Shown piece by piece: positions 8,231 through 15,018 of a stretch of DNA of 32,483 bases. The translations under genes and the position numbers were made by a program. Source of the DNA: Treponema sp. UBA1226 (GTDB lineage Bacteria; Spirochaetota; Spirochaetia; Treponematales; Treponemataceae); assembly GCA_002309195.1 (NCBI GenBank), contig DBWY01000011.1:1-32483 (forward strand), given 5' to 3'. Position 1 is the stretch's first letter, and the number at the start of each line of letters is the position of its first letter. The notes under the pieces are model-generated. The model ran no database searches and was not told where the DNA came from. It was given only the letters and a program-made list of their open reading frames with translations.

Positions 8231-9076
8231 ATGAAAAAGATTATCAGCGGAAAAGTTCGCGAAGTTTACGATTTGGAAGACGGCCGCATGGTCATTGTTA
8301 CAACAGACAGAATTTCTGCATTCGATGTTATTCTTCCAACTATGATTACAGACAAGGGAAAAGTTCTCAACGCCCTTTCTAATTTCTGGTTTGACTACAC
8401 AAAAGATATCGTTAAAAACCATATGATTTCTTCTGACCTTAAAGACATGCCGCAAGAATTTCAGAAACCAGAATTTGAAGGCCGCACAATTTTAGTTAAG
8501 AAACTTAAAATGATTCCGTATGAAGTAATCGTACGCGGTTATATGTTCGGTTCAATGTATGAAGCATACAAAAAAGGCGAAGAGTTCCTCGGCCACAAAT
8601 TTGATAAAGAATATCAGCAGGCAGAAAAACTTGATGAACCAATCGTAACACCTTCTACAAAAGCTGCAGAAGGACACGACATCAACGTAACGCTTGATTA
8701 TATGAAAAATGATCTCGGAGCTGAACTCGGATCAAAAATCGAAAACGCTGCTCTTGCAATCTACAAAAAATGTTACGAACACGCTGCTAAAAACGGAATC
8801 ATCATTGCAGATACAAAATTCGAGTTTGGTCTTGATGAAAACGGTGAACTCGTTTTAGCAGACGAAGTTTTAACACCAGACTCAAGCCGTTTCTGGAATG
8901 CAGCTGAATACAAAGTAGGAACAAGCCCTGCAAGTTACGACAAACAGTTTGTTCGTGACTGGCTCAAAGACAACAACCTCGCAGGTGACCCTAACATCAA
9001 GAGCATTCCAGCCGAAGTTGTAGAAAAAACTTCTGCACTCTATCACGAATGTCAGACACGCATCTGCGGAAAATAA
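8231..9076 (+). CDS. purC: SAICAR synthase
   Basis: Phosphoribosylaminoimidazole-succinocarboxamide synthase joins aspartate to CAIR with ATP in purine synthesis. The chosen start (8231, 281 aa) begins MKKIISGKVREVYDLEDG, the family's true N-terminus, with AGAGG in front; a longer frame begins at 8180 but overlaps the promoter. Conserved blocks: TTDRISAFDVILP (about 27-39), the RGYMFGSMY region, STKAAEGHD, IADTKFEFGLD and LADEVLTPDSSRFW. The length and the C-terminal extension resemble the longer ADE1-type enzymes rather than the roughly 240-aa Bacillus type. No other pur gene is adjacent. Confidence 0.95.
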   Translation: MKKIISGKVREVYDLEDGRMVIVTTDRISAFDVILPTMITDKGKVLNALSNFWFDYTKDIVKNHMISSDLKDMPQEFQKPEFEGRTILVKKLKMIPYEVIVRGYMFGSMYEAYKKGEEFLGHKFDKEYQQAEKLDEPIVTPSTKAAEGHDINVTLDYMKNDLGAELGSKIENAALAIYKKCYEHAAKNGIIIADTKFEFGLDENGELVLADEVLTPDSSRFWNAAEYKVGTSPASYDKQFVRDWLKDNNLAGDPNIKSIPAEVVEKTSALYHECQTRICGK

Positions 9077-9096
9077 TTCTTTAAACGGAATTTAAT

Positions 9097-9855
9097 TTGG
9101 CACAACGATGTTTAAAATGCTTTCGCCCGATATCTCATTGTCTTTGTGAATATGCAAAGCCGGAGATTGACAGCGGAATCAAATTTATTTTTCTGATGCA
9201 TCCAAAAGAAGCAAAGCATCAGAGAACAGGAACAGGCCGACTTTCTCATATCGTACTAAAAGATTCTGAGATTATAGTCGGCCTCGACTTTTCTAAAAAC
9301 GAATATTTCCTTTCTTTAATCAATGATAAAAAGTATTTTCCGGTTTTGATGTATCCGGGTGATGATGCATGGACGGCGCGGAGAGCGGGTTTTAAAGAAG
9401 CTGCCGAAGGAAGACAGCTTTTAGTCATCATAATCGATGCGACATGGTTTTGTTCAAGAAAAATAATCGAACACAATCAGTTTCTTCTTGAGCTTCCCCG
9501 TGTGTCGTTTTACGGAGAATACAGATCGATATTTACGTTTAAACGCGAGCCGCGCCCGGAATACATTTCGACAATCGAAACATGTTATTATTTTATAAAG
9601 GAATTGCAGTCTGTGTATTCAGACAATGCAGATGATGATGCAAGAAACTGCACGGGCGATGCCACGCTTTCTGAAACCGCGCGTCTTGTAAAAGACTGCG
9701 ATCCTGAACCGCTTATGAATGTCTTTAAGGCAATGATAAAAGATCAGCTTCAATGCGAAAACGACAGAATCGCAGGAAAGCTTCCAGACGTGTATGCTCA
9801 CGACTGGAAGTACAAAGATAAAAAACCTCGCGAAATCCCTGATGTAATTCTTTAA
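9097..9855 (+). CDS. DTW-domain tRNA aminocarboxypropyltransferase-like protein
   Basis: A 252-aa DTW-domain protein; characterised members (TapT/Tsr3-related) transfer the aminocarboxypropyl group of SAM to a uridine in tRNA. The N-terminus has four cysteines in C-x2-C-x6-C-x-C order (C5, C8, C15, C17), a likely zinc site. MHPKEAKHQRTGTGRL (34-49) and the signature IDATWFCSRK (D114-A-T-W117, Ala in place of the common Gly) follow, with STIETCYYF later. The start is a TTG at 9097: a stop at 9082-9084 allows no ATG upstream and the cysteine cluster must be included. A modest GGA lies 7 bases before. It follows purC by 20 bp and ends 3 bp from the opposing membrane-protein gene. Confidence 0.85.
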   Translation: MAQRCLKCFRPISHCLCEYAKPEIDSGIKFIFLMHPKEAKHQRTGTGRLSHIVLKDSEIIVGLDFSKNEYFLSLINDKKYFPVLMYPGDDAWTARRAGFKEAAEGRQLLVIIIDATWFCSRKIIEHNQFLLELPRVSFYGEYRSIFTFKREPRPEYISTIETCYYFIKELQSVYSDNADDDARNCTGDATLSETARLVKDCDPEPLMNVFKAMIKDQLQCENDRIAGKLPDVYAHDWKYKDKKPREIPDVIL

Positions 9856-9858
9856 ATT

Positions 9859-11205
9859 TTATTCAGCATCAATCTTTTCAGAATCCAACTCAACAGGATT
9901 TTTTTCTTTCCAGAGATCACACAATGTATTATGCGGAATAAGAAGCGGAGCATCTGTACCAAAATCAAGTAAAAGACCGTGACAGTTTTCATACTCCGGA
10001 TCATTGCAGATCATTTCAAAAACTTCTTTTACTGATGCAAAGAAAGGTTCTTTTTTCTCAAGTTCATCCTGCCAGCCGTCCTTTTCCATATTGATTCCGG
10101 AAAGTTCACAGTACGAAGGAATATCCCATGTCGGAATATACTGATAACCGTAAGTATTTTTTGTATCAAGTATAACATAAGCTCCGCTGTCATAAATTGA
10201 TTCTGCAATAGCATGAAGTTTTTCTTTATCAGAAATATCGTTTACAAAATAAACATCAGGTTCAGCTTCCATTTCACTTTCGACATCAGCGTCACTGCCG
10301 TTTTTAACAAGCGGGGAAAGAAGTTCTTTTATTTCTTTGTCCTTAAAAGTATAAGTTTCGTTTGAATCAACAAAAATAAATTCTACATCTTCTGCTAAAG
10401 CTCTTTTAAGAATATTACCTACAGTATCTTTTACAAAAGATTCTCTATCACGCTGATCAGAATACATATAATAAAAATAATCATCGCCCTGTCCAGATGC
10501 TAAAGAAAAATTTACTTCTGTATTAAGATAATCTTCTGTAAACATTTTTTTTACTTTATTATTTTTTAATCCGTTTACAACTTTATATTCAGAAGTAAAA
10601 TCATAAAAGTCAAAATGCATGAACGTCATTAAACAAATTGAACCGATTAATCCAGAAACTAAAATCATGACTATAAAAATATAGAACGGTTGTTTTTCTA
10701 CTACAGGCTCCGCATTTTCATCTGCATCATGGACTTTTACATATTCAGCTTCGCTAAACTCATCTCTGGAACGAATTTTAAAAAGTGGAATTATAAGACT
10801 AATCAGCCCCCTTAAAGCAATAAAAGCACAGGTAACTGCAACAGAAATCTTTGCAAAGCCCGCTGCAAGATACCATTTTTCAGAAATCATTATATATATA
10901 GAAGCAGCAAGACCTAAAACCGGATATGCAATCTGAAAAATTTTTCCAAACAGTGGAGAATCAGAAAAAACAGTTTTTGATATTTCTTTAAATTCAGCAT
11001 GTAAGAGATTATGTGTTTTACCGTGAGAAATAATTACAGCAGCGTCATAGAAAAACAAAATTACGCCGATAACAAACAGTTTTCCATAATATTTTTCTGC
11101 ATTGATATCCAGCGCCTGCGAAAATAAAACGAGCATAATCGCAATCAACATTTCGATTAAAGTATAAAGATAGAGTTTTACATAACCCTTTGGTTCATAA
11201 TCCAT
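9859..11205 (-). CDS. Uncharacterised five-TM membrane protein with large soluble domain
   Basis: A 448-aa protein I do not recognise. The N-terminal 200 residues hold about five hydrophobic segments (roughly 10-32, 42-60, 90-110, 116-140 and 174-197), the last separated from the rest by an acidic, charged loop. The remaining 250 residues are soluble and rich in Asp and Glu, with many aromatic residues (for example DDYFYYMYSDQ), and contain no catalytic signature I can name. GGAGG lies 7 bases ahead of the ATG. It is the third gene of a minus-strand unit after trxB and a GH3 glycosidase, 18 bp behind the latter. A cell-envelope role is possible from topology only. Confidence 0.8.
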   Translation of the reverse strand: MDYEPKGYVKLYLYTLIEMLIAIMLVLFSQALDINAEKYYGKLFVIGVILFFYDAAVIISHGKTHNLLHAEFKEISKTVFSDSPLFGKIFQIAYPVLGLAASIYIMISEKWYLAAGFAKISVAVTCAFIALRGLISLIIPLFKIRSRDEFSEAEYVKVHDADENAEPVVEKQPFYIFIVMILVSGLIGSICLMTFMHFDFYDFTSEYKVVNGLKNNKVKKMFTEDYLNTEVNFSLASGQGDDYFYYMYSDQRDRESFVKDTVGNILKRALAEDVEFIFVDSNETYTFKDKEIKELLSPLVKNGSDADVESEMEAEPDVYFVNDISDKEKLHAIAESIYDSGAYVILDTKNTYGYQYIPTWDIPSYCELSGINMEKDGWQDELEKKEPFFASVKEVFEMICNDPEYENCHGLLLDFGTDAPLLIPHNTLCDLWKEKNPVELDSEKIDAE

Positions 11206-11223
11206 AATTAGCCTCCAGGACTT

Positions 11224-13050
11224 TTATTTTTTTGGAATTGTAATCGGCAAAACCCCCTCCGGATTTACCTGCCCCGAGATTACCGCTGCCATAGCTTCTA
11301 AGCTGAACGGCGAATAGCTGTAACCAAAGAGAACTGTATCTGCCCAGTCAAGATTAAAACTTAAAACAGGAGACATGATTGAAAAAACAACAATCTTTTT
11401 TCCCTGTGCCTTAAGCGGTTTCAATGACTCTGCAATTTTATAAGAATTTTTATCCCATACACAGATGAAAATCGTATCACAGTTATACGCAACTGCCGGA
11501 ATATTATCTATCCAGTACTGAGTTTCGTTTGGCCCGATGTTGTAAGAAATTCTTACATCTGCTGTCGAAGGATAATATTTTTTCATTCCGGAAAAGAACG
11601 AAGGCTCAGAACCGGCAAGTAAAACTTTTTTATTTTCTGACGGAACAAAAGGATAACCGTCAGCTTTATAGAAAGTTATCGAACGGCATGCCTGATCAAA
11701 AAAGAATTTCTGCCCTTCTCTATCCGGAACAAGTTCTGCGATTTTATTTACATCCGGATAAAGCGGAGCTGCTTCTGAGTTTTTAAAATAATTCAGTTTA
11801 ATTTCTATAACACGACGAGCAGCTCTTTCTACCTTTGCACGGAATTCCGGATTTGTTTTAATGCGCTCAAGATTGCTTGTCCATAAAGGCTCATCAAGCT
11901 GCGCAGTAGTCGAAGAAATTACAATATCGTTTCCTGCATCGATTGCCATGCGGAATGCATTCTTTAGAGAACCAGCATAAAGCGTGTCGCCGTTCATCAT
12001 CATGTCATCAGTTATGATAAGACCTTTGTAACCAAGCTGCTTTCGTAAAATTTCCTGAAGGAAAAATTCAGAAAGAGAAGCAGGCTCGCCGTTTTCTCTG
12101 ATTTTAGGAAAACTCAAATGCCCTGACATGATTGCAGGAATGTCTGCATTGATAAGAAATTTAAATGGAACAAGTTCGCGGTTTTCAAATGTTTCTAAAT
12201 CTGCCTGAATGCTTGGAAGATAAACATGCGAGTCGTTGTCTGTATCTCCGTGCCCCGGAAAATGTTTTGCAGTAGGAATGATTCCTGCATCCATACTTCC
12301 TGCAGCAAACGCAACGCCTAAAAGACCTGCTTTCTGCGGATCTTCTCCAAACGAACGGGTTCCGATGATTGTTGATTTCTGATCGGTAAACAAATCTACA
12401 GTCGGAGCAAAATTTAAATTTATTCCGAGCGCTGCAATTTCACGACAGATGTAATAAGCAGACCAGTAAGAATCAATCGGATAACCGCCGGCACCGATAC
12501 TTAAGTTTCCGGGAGTTATACTTGTACTTCCTTTAACGTGTCTTATCCATCCGCCTTCCTGGTCTGTTGCAACAAAAAGCGGAATTTTAAATCTTCTTGT
12601 CTGTGCTTTTTTCTGAAGAGCTGCAATTGATTTTGCAACAAGAAATGTATTGTCTGTATTCCATCCGAAAACTTTTACACTTCCAAGTCCGCGTTCTAAA
12701 ACCCACGAGTTAAGTAAATCAGAAGGCTCAGCGCCTGCCCACCCGAACATAAGAATCTGCGAATAAAGTTCTTCGTCAGTCATTCTTTTTGCAATGACAT
12801 ACGCAAGTTCAGCATTAGGATAATCGCTCCAGAAATTTATGTCGTCAGGATATTTTGATAAATCAAGGTTCAATTCAACATCGGCACTATTATGAGAAAT
12901 TGTGCTCATAAAATTCTGTTCCGGCTTTTTATTTTTTAAATCTGAATTTACTTTAGAAGCTGAACTCTGCGAAAAAACAGACGGGCATACCAGGAATAAA
13001 AGTATGAGAAAAAATGTATAAAAACTTTTTTTAACTTTTTTCAAATTCAT
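11224..13050 (-). CDS. Exported glycoside hydrolase family 3 (NagZ-like beta-N-acetylhexosaminidase)
   Basis: A 608-aa exported glycosidase. A signal peptide (residues 1-27: Lys-rich start, long Leu/Phe core, ending VFS before QSS) directs it out of the cytoplasm; the Cys in LVCPSV lacks a good lipobox, so it is probably not a lipoprotein. The GH3 barrel shows VATDQEGGWIRH and then the NagZ-type loop KHFPGHGDTDNDSH, whose Asp-His pair acts as acid/base in this subgroup, and TDDMMMNG with the nucleophile Asp. A C-terminal GH3 alpha/beta domain follows (from about residue 470). NagZ-type enzymes remove N-acetylglucosamine from muropeptides; an exported two-domain form may act on wall fragments or dietary glycans. 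It lies 14 bp behind trxB, with no clear Shine-Dalgarno. Confidence 0.88.
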   Translation of the reverse strand: MNLKKVKKSFYTFFLILLFLVCPSVFSQSSASKVNSDLKNKKPEQNFMSTISHNSADVELNLDLSKYPDDINFWSDYPNAELAYVIAKRMTDEELYSQILMFGWAGAEPSDLLNSWVLERGLGSVKVFGWNTDNTFLVAKSIAALQKKAQTRRFKIPLFVATDQEGGWIRHVKGSTSITPGNLSIGAGGYPIDSYWSAYYICREIAALGINLNFAPTVDLFTDQKSTIIGTRSFGEDPQKAGLLGVAFAAGSMDAGIIPTAKHFPGHGDTDNDSHVYLPSIQADLETFENRELVPFKFLINADIPAIMSGHLSFPKIRENGEPASLSEFFLQEILRKQLGYKGLIITDDMMMNGDTLYAGSLKNAFRMAIDAGNDIVISSTTAQLDEPLWTSNLERIKTNPEFRAKVERAARRVIEIKLNYFKNSEAAPLYPDVNKIAELVPDREGQKFFFDQACRSITFYKADGYPFVPSENKKVLLAGSEPSFFSGMKKYYPSTADVRISYNIGPNETQYWIDNIPAVAYNCDTIFICVWDKNSYKIAESLKPLKAQGKKIVVFSIMSPVLSFNLDWADTVLFGYSYSPFSLEAMAAVISGQVNPEGVLPITIPKK

Positions 13051-13064
13051 TTTAAAACCAGATT

Positions 13065-14003
13065 TTATTTTTTTTCATCTTTAATTTTCATTACATAAGA
13101 GATTGCAGAATGTGCTGCGATTGCTCCGTCACTTACTGCCGTTACAACCTGACGGAACGGCTTTGAACGAATATCACCTGCTGCGTACATTCCGCTCATA
13201 AGAGTCTGCATTTCATCGTCTGTCTTAATGTAACCGCCTTCATCTTTAGGAAGCATTTCAACAAGTTCTGTAACAGGATGCATTCCGGCAAAAATAAAGA
13301 CAGCATCACACGCATACTCGGTAACGGCGGCGTCGACAGTGCTCTCAAGCTCTATCGACTGAACTCTTCCCTCGCCTTTTATCTCTTTTACTTTCGAATT
13401 AAAAATTACTTTTACTTTTGGATTTGCAAGAAGTCTGTCTGCAACTGCTTTCTGCGCACGAAGAGTATCGCGTCTGTGAACAAGAGTGATGTCATCACTC
13501 AATTTAGAAAGGAACATCGCCTCATCACACGCACTGTCTCCGCCGCCTATTACAAAAATCTTTTTACCCTTAAAGAAAGGACCGTCGCATGTTGCGCAGT
13601 AAGAAACACCGCGGCCTTCAAGTTCAGATTCACCCGGGACACCGAGCTTTCTGTGACTTGCGCCTGTTGCAATTAAAAGCGCATAGGAAGAATATTTTTC
13701 TTTTCCGCAGTAAACGGTAAAAATATCAGAAATTTTATCGATTGAAGAAACGGTTTTCTGGATAACAATTGCGCCAAAACTTTCTGCCTGCTCTTTCATG
13801 TTAACGCAGAACTGAGTGCCCGACACAGAAGGATAAAGGCCGGGATAATTTTCGAGAGTCGGAATCGTAAGCGCCTGACCGCCCGGCATCGAAATGTCGA
13901 TAACCAGAGTCTTAAGCCCTCCACGGGCAGCATACTGCGCGCTCGAAAGCCCCGCAACCCCCGCTCCGATGATTATATAGTCGTAGATATTTTCTTCACT
14001 CAT
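13065..14003 (-). CDS. trxB: Thioredoxin reductase
   Basis: NADPH-dependent flavoprotein that reduces thioredoxin. With the start at 14003 (312 aa) it begins MSEENIYDYIIIGAGVAGLS, containing the FAD GxGxxG at 13-18. The redox pair is C136-A-T-C139 in SYCATCDGPFF. The NADPH domain shows GGGDSACDEA and VHRRDTLRAQ, with the Arg residues expected for NADPH, and the C-terminal FAD motif is YAAGDIRSKPFRQV. A second ATG three codons upstream (14012) sits inside the TATAAT promoter box and is unlikely to be used. No Shine-Dalgarno precedes either, suggesting a leaderless message. First gene of the unit with the GH3 glycosidase and the membrane protein. Confidence 0.95.
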   Translation of the reverse strand: MSEENIYDYIIIGAGVAGLSSAQYAARGGLKTLVIDISMPGGQALTIPTLENYPGLYPSVSGTQFCVNMKEQAESFGAIVIQKTVSSIDKISDIFTVYCGKEKYSSYALLIATGASHRKLGVPGESELEGRGVSYCATCDGPFFKGKKIFVIGGGDSACDEAMFLSKLSDDITLVHRRDTLRAQKAVADRLLANPKVKVIFNSKVKEIKGEGRVQSIELESTVDAAVTEYACDAVFIFAGMHPVTELVEMLPKDEGGYIKTDDEMQTLMSGMYAAGDIRSKPFRQVVTAVSDGAIAAHSAISYVMKIKDEKK

Positions 14004-14010
14004 GGCGCCC

Positions 14011-14019
14011 ATTATAGCA
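14011..14019 (-). promoter_or_regulatory. Extended -10 promoter of trxB, leaderless geometry
   Basis: On the minus strand TGCTATAAT occupies 14019-14011, an extended -10 with perfect hexamer. Seven bases on lies 14004, directly before the A of the ATG at 14003, so the message would have no leader. The -35 region (AGTTTT at 14039-14034) is weak, as often with TGn promoters. Confidence 0.6.
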
Positions 14020-14058
14020 CGAAAAACGGCGCTAAAACTAGTAGGGGTGAGGGATAAA

Positions 14059-14082
14059 ACGAGGAGGCCGTAGCCTCCTCGT
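14059..14082. terminator. Perfect 10-bp hairpin between the toxin locus and trxB
   Basis: ACGAGGAGGC (14059-14068), loop CGTA, and GCCTCCTCGT (14073-14082). On the minus strand it is followed by a short TTTTA, so it could stop leftward transcripts from the antitoxin before they enter trxB. The T-run is short. Confidence 0.5.
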
Positions 14083-14159
14083 TGTCATTTGTGATTACTA
14101 TTTATATTCACGCAAAAATTTCACTGATTAATTTTTCCGGTTTCTCTCCGACCATTCTC

Positions 14160-14188
14160 TTGAATAGAATACACAAATATAGTATATT
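14160..14188 (+). promoter_or_regulatory. Promoter of the holin-like toxin mRNA
   Basis: TTGAAT (14160-14165) and TATATT (14183-14188) with exactly 17 bp between; +1 is predicted at 14195. Confidence 0.65.
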
Positions 14189-14197
14189 ATATCCATC

Positions 14198-14227
14198 GGA
14201 ACACCAAAGTATGGGTGGCTGTCTCCC
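14198..14227 (+). repeat. Inverted repeat arm, toxin mRNA 5' region
   Basis: The 30 bases starting GGAACACC and ending GTCTCCC are matched in inverted orientation by 14437-14409 in the antitoxin RNA (GGAACACC...GTCTCCC, one gap and a few mismatches). Each arm starts at position +4 of its own predicted transcript. In the toxin mRNA, TCTCCCA (14222-14228) can pair with TGGGAGA (14241-14247) just ahead of the toxin ORF. Confidence 0.7.
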
Positions 14228-14257
14228 AATCTTAATATGATGGGAGATCGTGCAGAT

Positions 14258-14341
14258 ATGACAAATTACGAAAAAGCAATGCTTGTCATTGCCCTTGTAA
14301 CCTTGCTTATAGAAGCACTTGCTCTCTTCAACCAAAAATAG
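14258..14341 (+). CDS. Holin-like small membrane peptide, candidate type I toxin
   Basis: A 27-aa peptide starting MTNYEKAMLVIALVTLLIEA and ending LALFNQK: a short polar N-terminus with Tyr-Glu, one hydrophobic helix, and a Lys terminus. This is the pattern of the Hol-Tox (putative holin-like toxin) peptides known mostly from Firmicutes, which insert in the membrane. An in-frame upstream ATG at 14240 would add MGDRAD and is entered by a TGATG stop/start overlap with a tiny leader ORF (14211-14240). The likely ribosome site GGGAG (14242-14246) is occluded by a hairpin and is complementary to the antitoxin RNA. A convergent RNA gene and shared terminator follow. Toxicity is inferred from family resemblance and locus architecture. 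Confidence 0.7.
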   Translation: MTNYEKAMLVIALVTLLIEALALFNQK

Positions 14342-14348
14342 AAGAAGC

Positions 14349-14397
14349 AAAAAAATAAGCCTACCCTCGTGTCGCTCACCTGAGTAGGCTTTTCTTA
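14349..14397. terminator. Bidirectional terminator shared by toxin and antitoxin RNAs
   Basis: AAGCCTAC (14357-14364) pairs with GTAGGCTT (14384-14391). Seven As (14349-14355) form the T-run for the minus-strand antitoxin, and TTTTCTT follows on the plus strand for the toxin mRNA. Confidence 0.85.
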
Positions 14398-14440
14398 AAA
14401 CGCTTATAGGGAGACCGCCACACTACTGCGGTGTTCCTTT
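14349..14440 (-). ncRNA. Candidate type I antitoxin RNA
   Basis: A transcript of about 90 nt is predicted from +1 near 14440 to the T-run at 14355-14349, running against the toxin mRNA and overlapping its 3' end at the shared terminator. Its 5' part repeats the toxin mRNA's 5' sequence and can fold (ACCGC/GCGGT). Its CGGTCTCCC segment (14417-14409) complements GGGAGATCG (14242-14250) at the toxin's ribosome site, with one G-U pair. No protein is encoded. The layout resembles convergent type I systems such as par (fst/RNAII) and txpA/ratA. Confidence 0.65.
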
Positions 14441-14446
14441 CTTTAA

Positions 14447-14474
14447 ACTATAACATAACAAACTAAAAAGTCAA
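14447..14474 (-). promoter_or_regulatory. Promoter of the antitoxin RNA
   Basis: Minus-strand TTGACT (14474-14469) and TATAGT (14452-14447), 16 bp apart, predict +1 near 14440. It looks stronger than the toxin promoter, as expected for an antitoxin. Confidence 0.65.
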
Positions 14475-14487
14475 GTTTACACACATT

Positions 14488-14513
14488 AAAAAAGCCGTCC
14501 CAGAAGGAACGGC
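14488..14513 (-). terminator. Second minus-strand terminator downstream of tRNA-Cys
   Basis: On the minus strand GCCGTTCC, loop TTCT, GGGACGGC (one mismatch), then six Ts (14493-14488). With the terminator at 14556-14584 it forms a tandem stop that insulates the antitoxin promoter from tRNA transcription. Confidence 0.8.
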
Positions 14514-14555
14514 CCGTTATATGTAAACGAACTGCGGCTAAGCCAGGCCAGTCCG

Positions 14556-14584
14556 AAAAAAAGGACTTGAGATAACCCAAGTCC
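14556..14584 (-). terminator. tRNA-Cys terminator
   Basis: On the minus strand GGACTTG (14584-14578), an 8-nt loop, CAAGTCC (14569-14563), then seven Ts (14562-14556), starting 5 bases after the tRNA. Confidence 0.9.
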
Positions 14585-14588
14585 TAAA

Positions 14589-14660
14589 AGGCGTCGCTCA
14601 GAATCGAACTGAGGCATGATGGTTTTGCAGACCAGTCCCTTACCACTTGGGTACGACGCC
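14589..14660 (-). tRNA. tRNA-Cys (GCA)
   Basis: On the minus strand the acceptor arms GGCGTCG and CGACGCC pair perfectly. The anticodon loop CTGCAAA gives anticodon GCA, the T-loop reads TTCGATT, and the discriminator is U, the base expected for tRNA-Cys. The 3' CCA is not encoded; after the U comes TTTAGG. Transcription units stop at two tandem terminators downstream. Confidence 0.96.
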
Positions 14661-14671
14661 ATGTAGGGTTA

Positions 14672-14700
14672 TTTATAACAGAAAAGACGAGTTCTGTCTA
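14672..14700 (-). promoter_or_regulatory. tRNA-Cys promoter
   Basis: Minus-strand TAGACA (14700-14695) and TATAAA (14677-14672) with a 17-bp spacer put +1 about five bases before the mature tRNA. Confidence 0.7.
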
Positions 14701-14739
14701 TACCTGTTGAGGAGGAAAAAATAAGCCGCGCGGGAAATG

Positions 14740-14963
14740 TATATAAATCGCGCGAATGGCAAAGGGGCAAAAAAACTGACTTAGCGCTGAATATATAACT
14801 TTTAGCTCTCGGCAATAATACAAACCTGCGCTCCCGCAGAAAAACGCCGGAGCCTGCACGCTGCGCTGCGCTTAGAAGTGCTTTCCGTCGTTTTGTCTGC
14901 TCCGCGCAGGTTTATATTTCTCCCAATGTTTTTATCCCCCTTGCCACTCTCGCGGCTTATATA
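14740..14963. repeat. Nested imperfect inverted repeat
   Basis: The 35 bases at 14740-14774 match the reverse complement of 14929-14963 at roughly 28 of 35 positions (TATATAA, then CGCG, TGGCAA, GGGG and an A-run). Inside it a second pair is exact: AAACCTGCGC (14822-14831) and GCGCAGGTTT (14904-14913). A further ATAAGCCGCG at 14721-14730 also pairs with 14951-14960. The centre is GC-rich, unlike the surroundings, and codes for nothing convincing. It fills the gap between tRNA-Cys and the MATE gene. A decayed miniature mobile element or a structured RNA are the two readings. Confidence 0.6.
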
Positions 14964-14983
14964 TCTTTTAATTCCAAACTTTA

Positions 14984-15012
14984 ATGACAAAACATCGCAA
15001 AAGCACTATTGT
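14984..15012 (+). promoter_or_regulatory. Leaderless promoter of the MATE gene
   Basis: ATGACA (14984-14989) and TATTGT (15007-15012), 17 bp apart, put +1 on 15019, the A of the ATG. No Shine-Dalgarno is present between. Confidence 0.55.
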
Positions 15013-15018
15013 GTATCC

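Noticed and set aside
14010..14012. Upstream ATG of trxB
   Set aside because: It lies inside the TATAAT of the extended -10 promoter, so it would not be on the transcript.
14108..14350. 80-aa minus-strand frame over the toxin locus
   Set aside because: It is the antisense of the peptide gene and its hairpins, with no ribosome site and implausible composition.
14878..15018. 47-codon N-terminal extension of the MATE protein
   Set aside because: It is encoded by the inverted-repeat region and is not membrane-exporter-like; family similarity begins at 15019.
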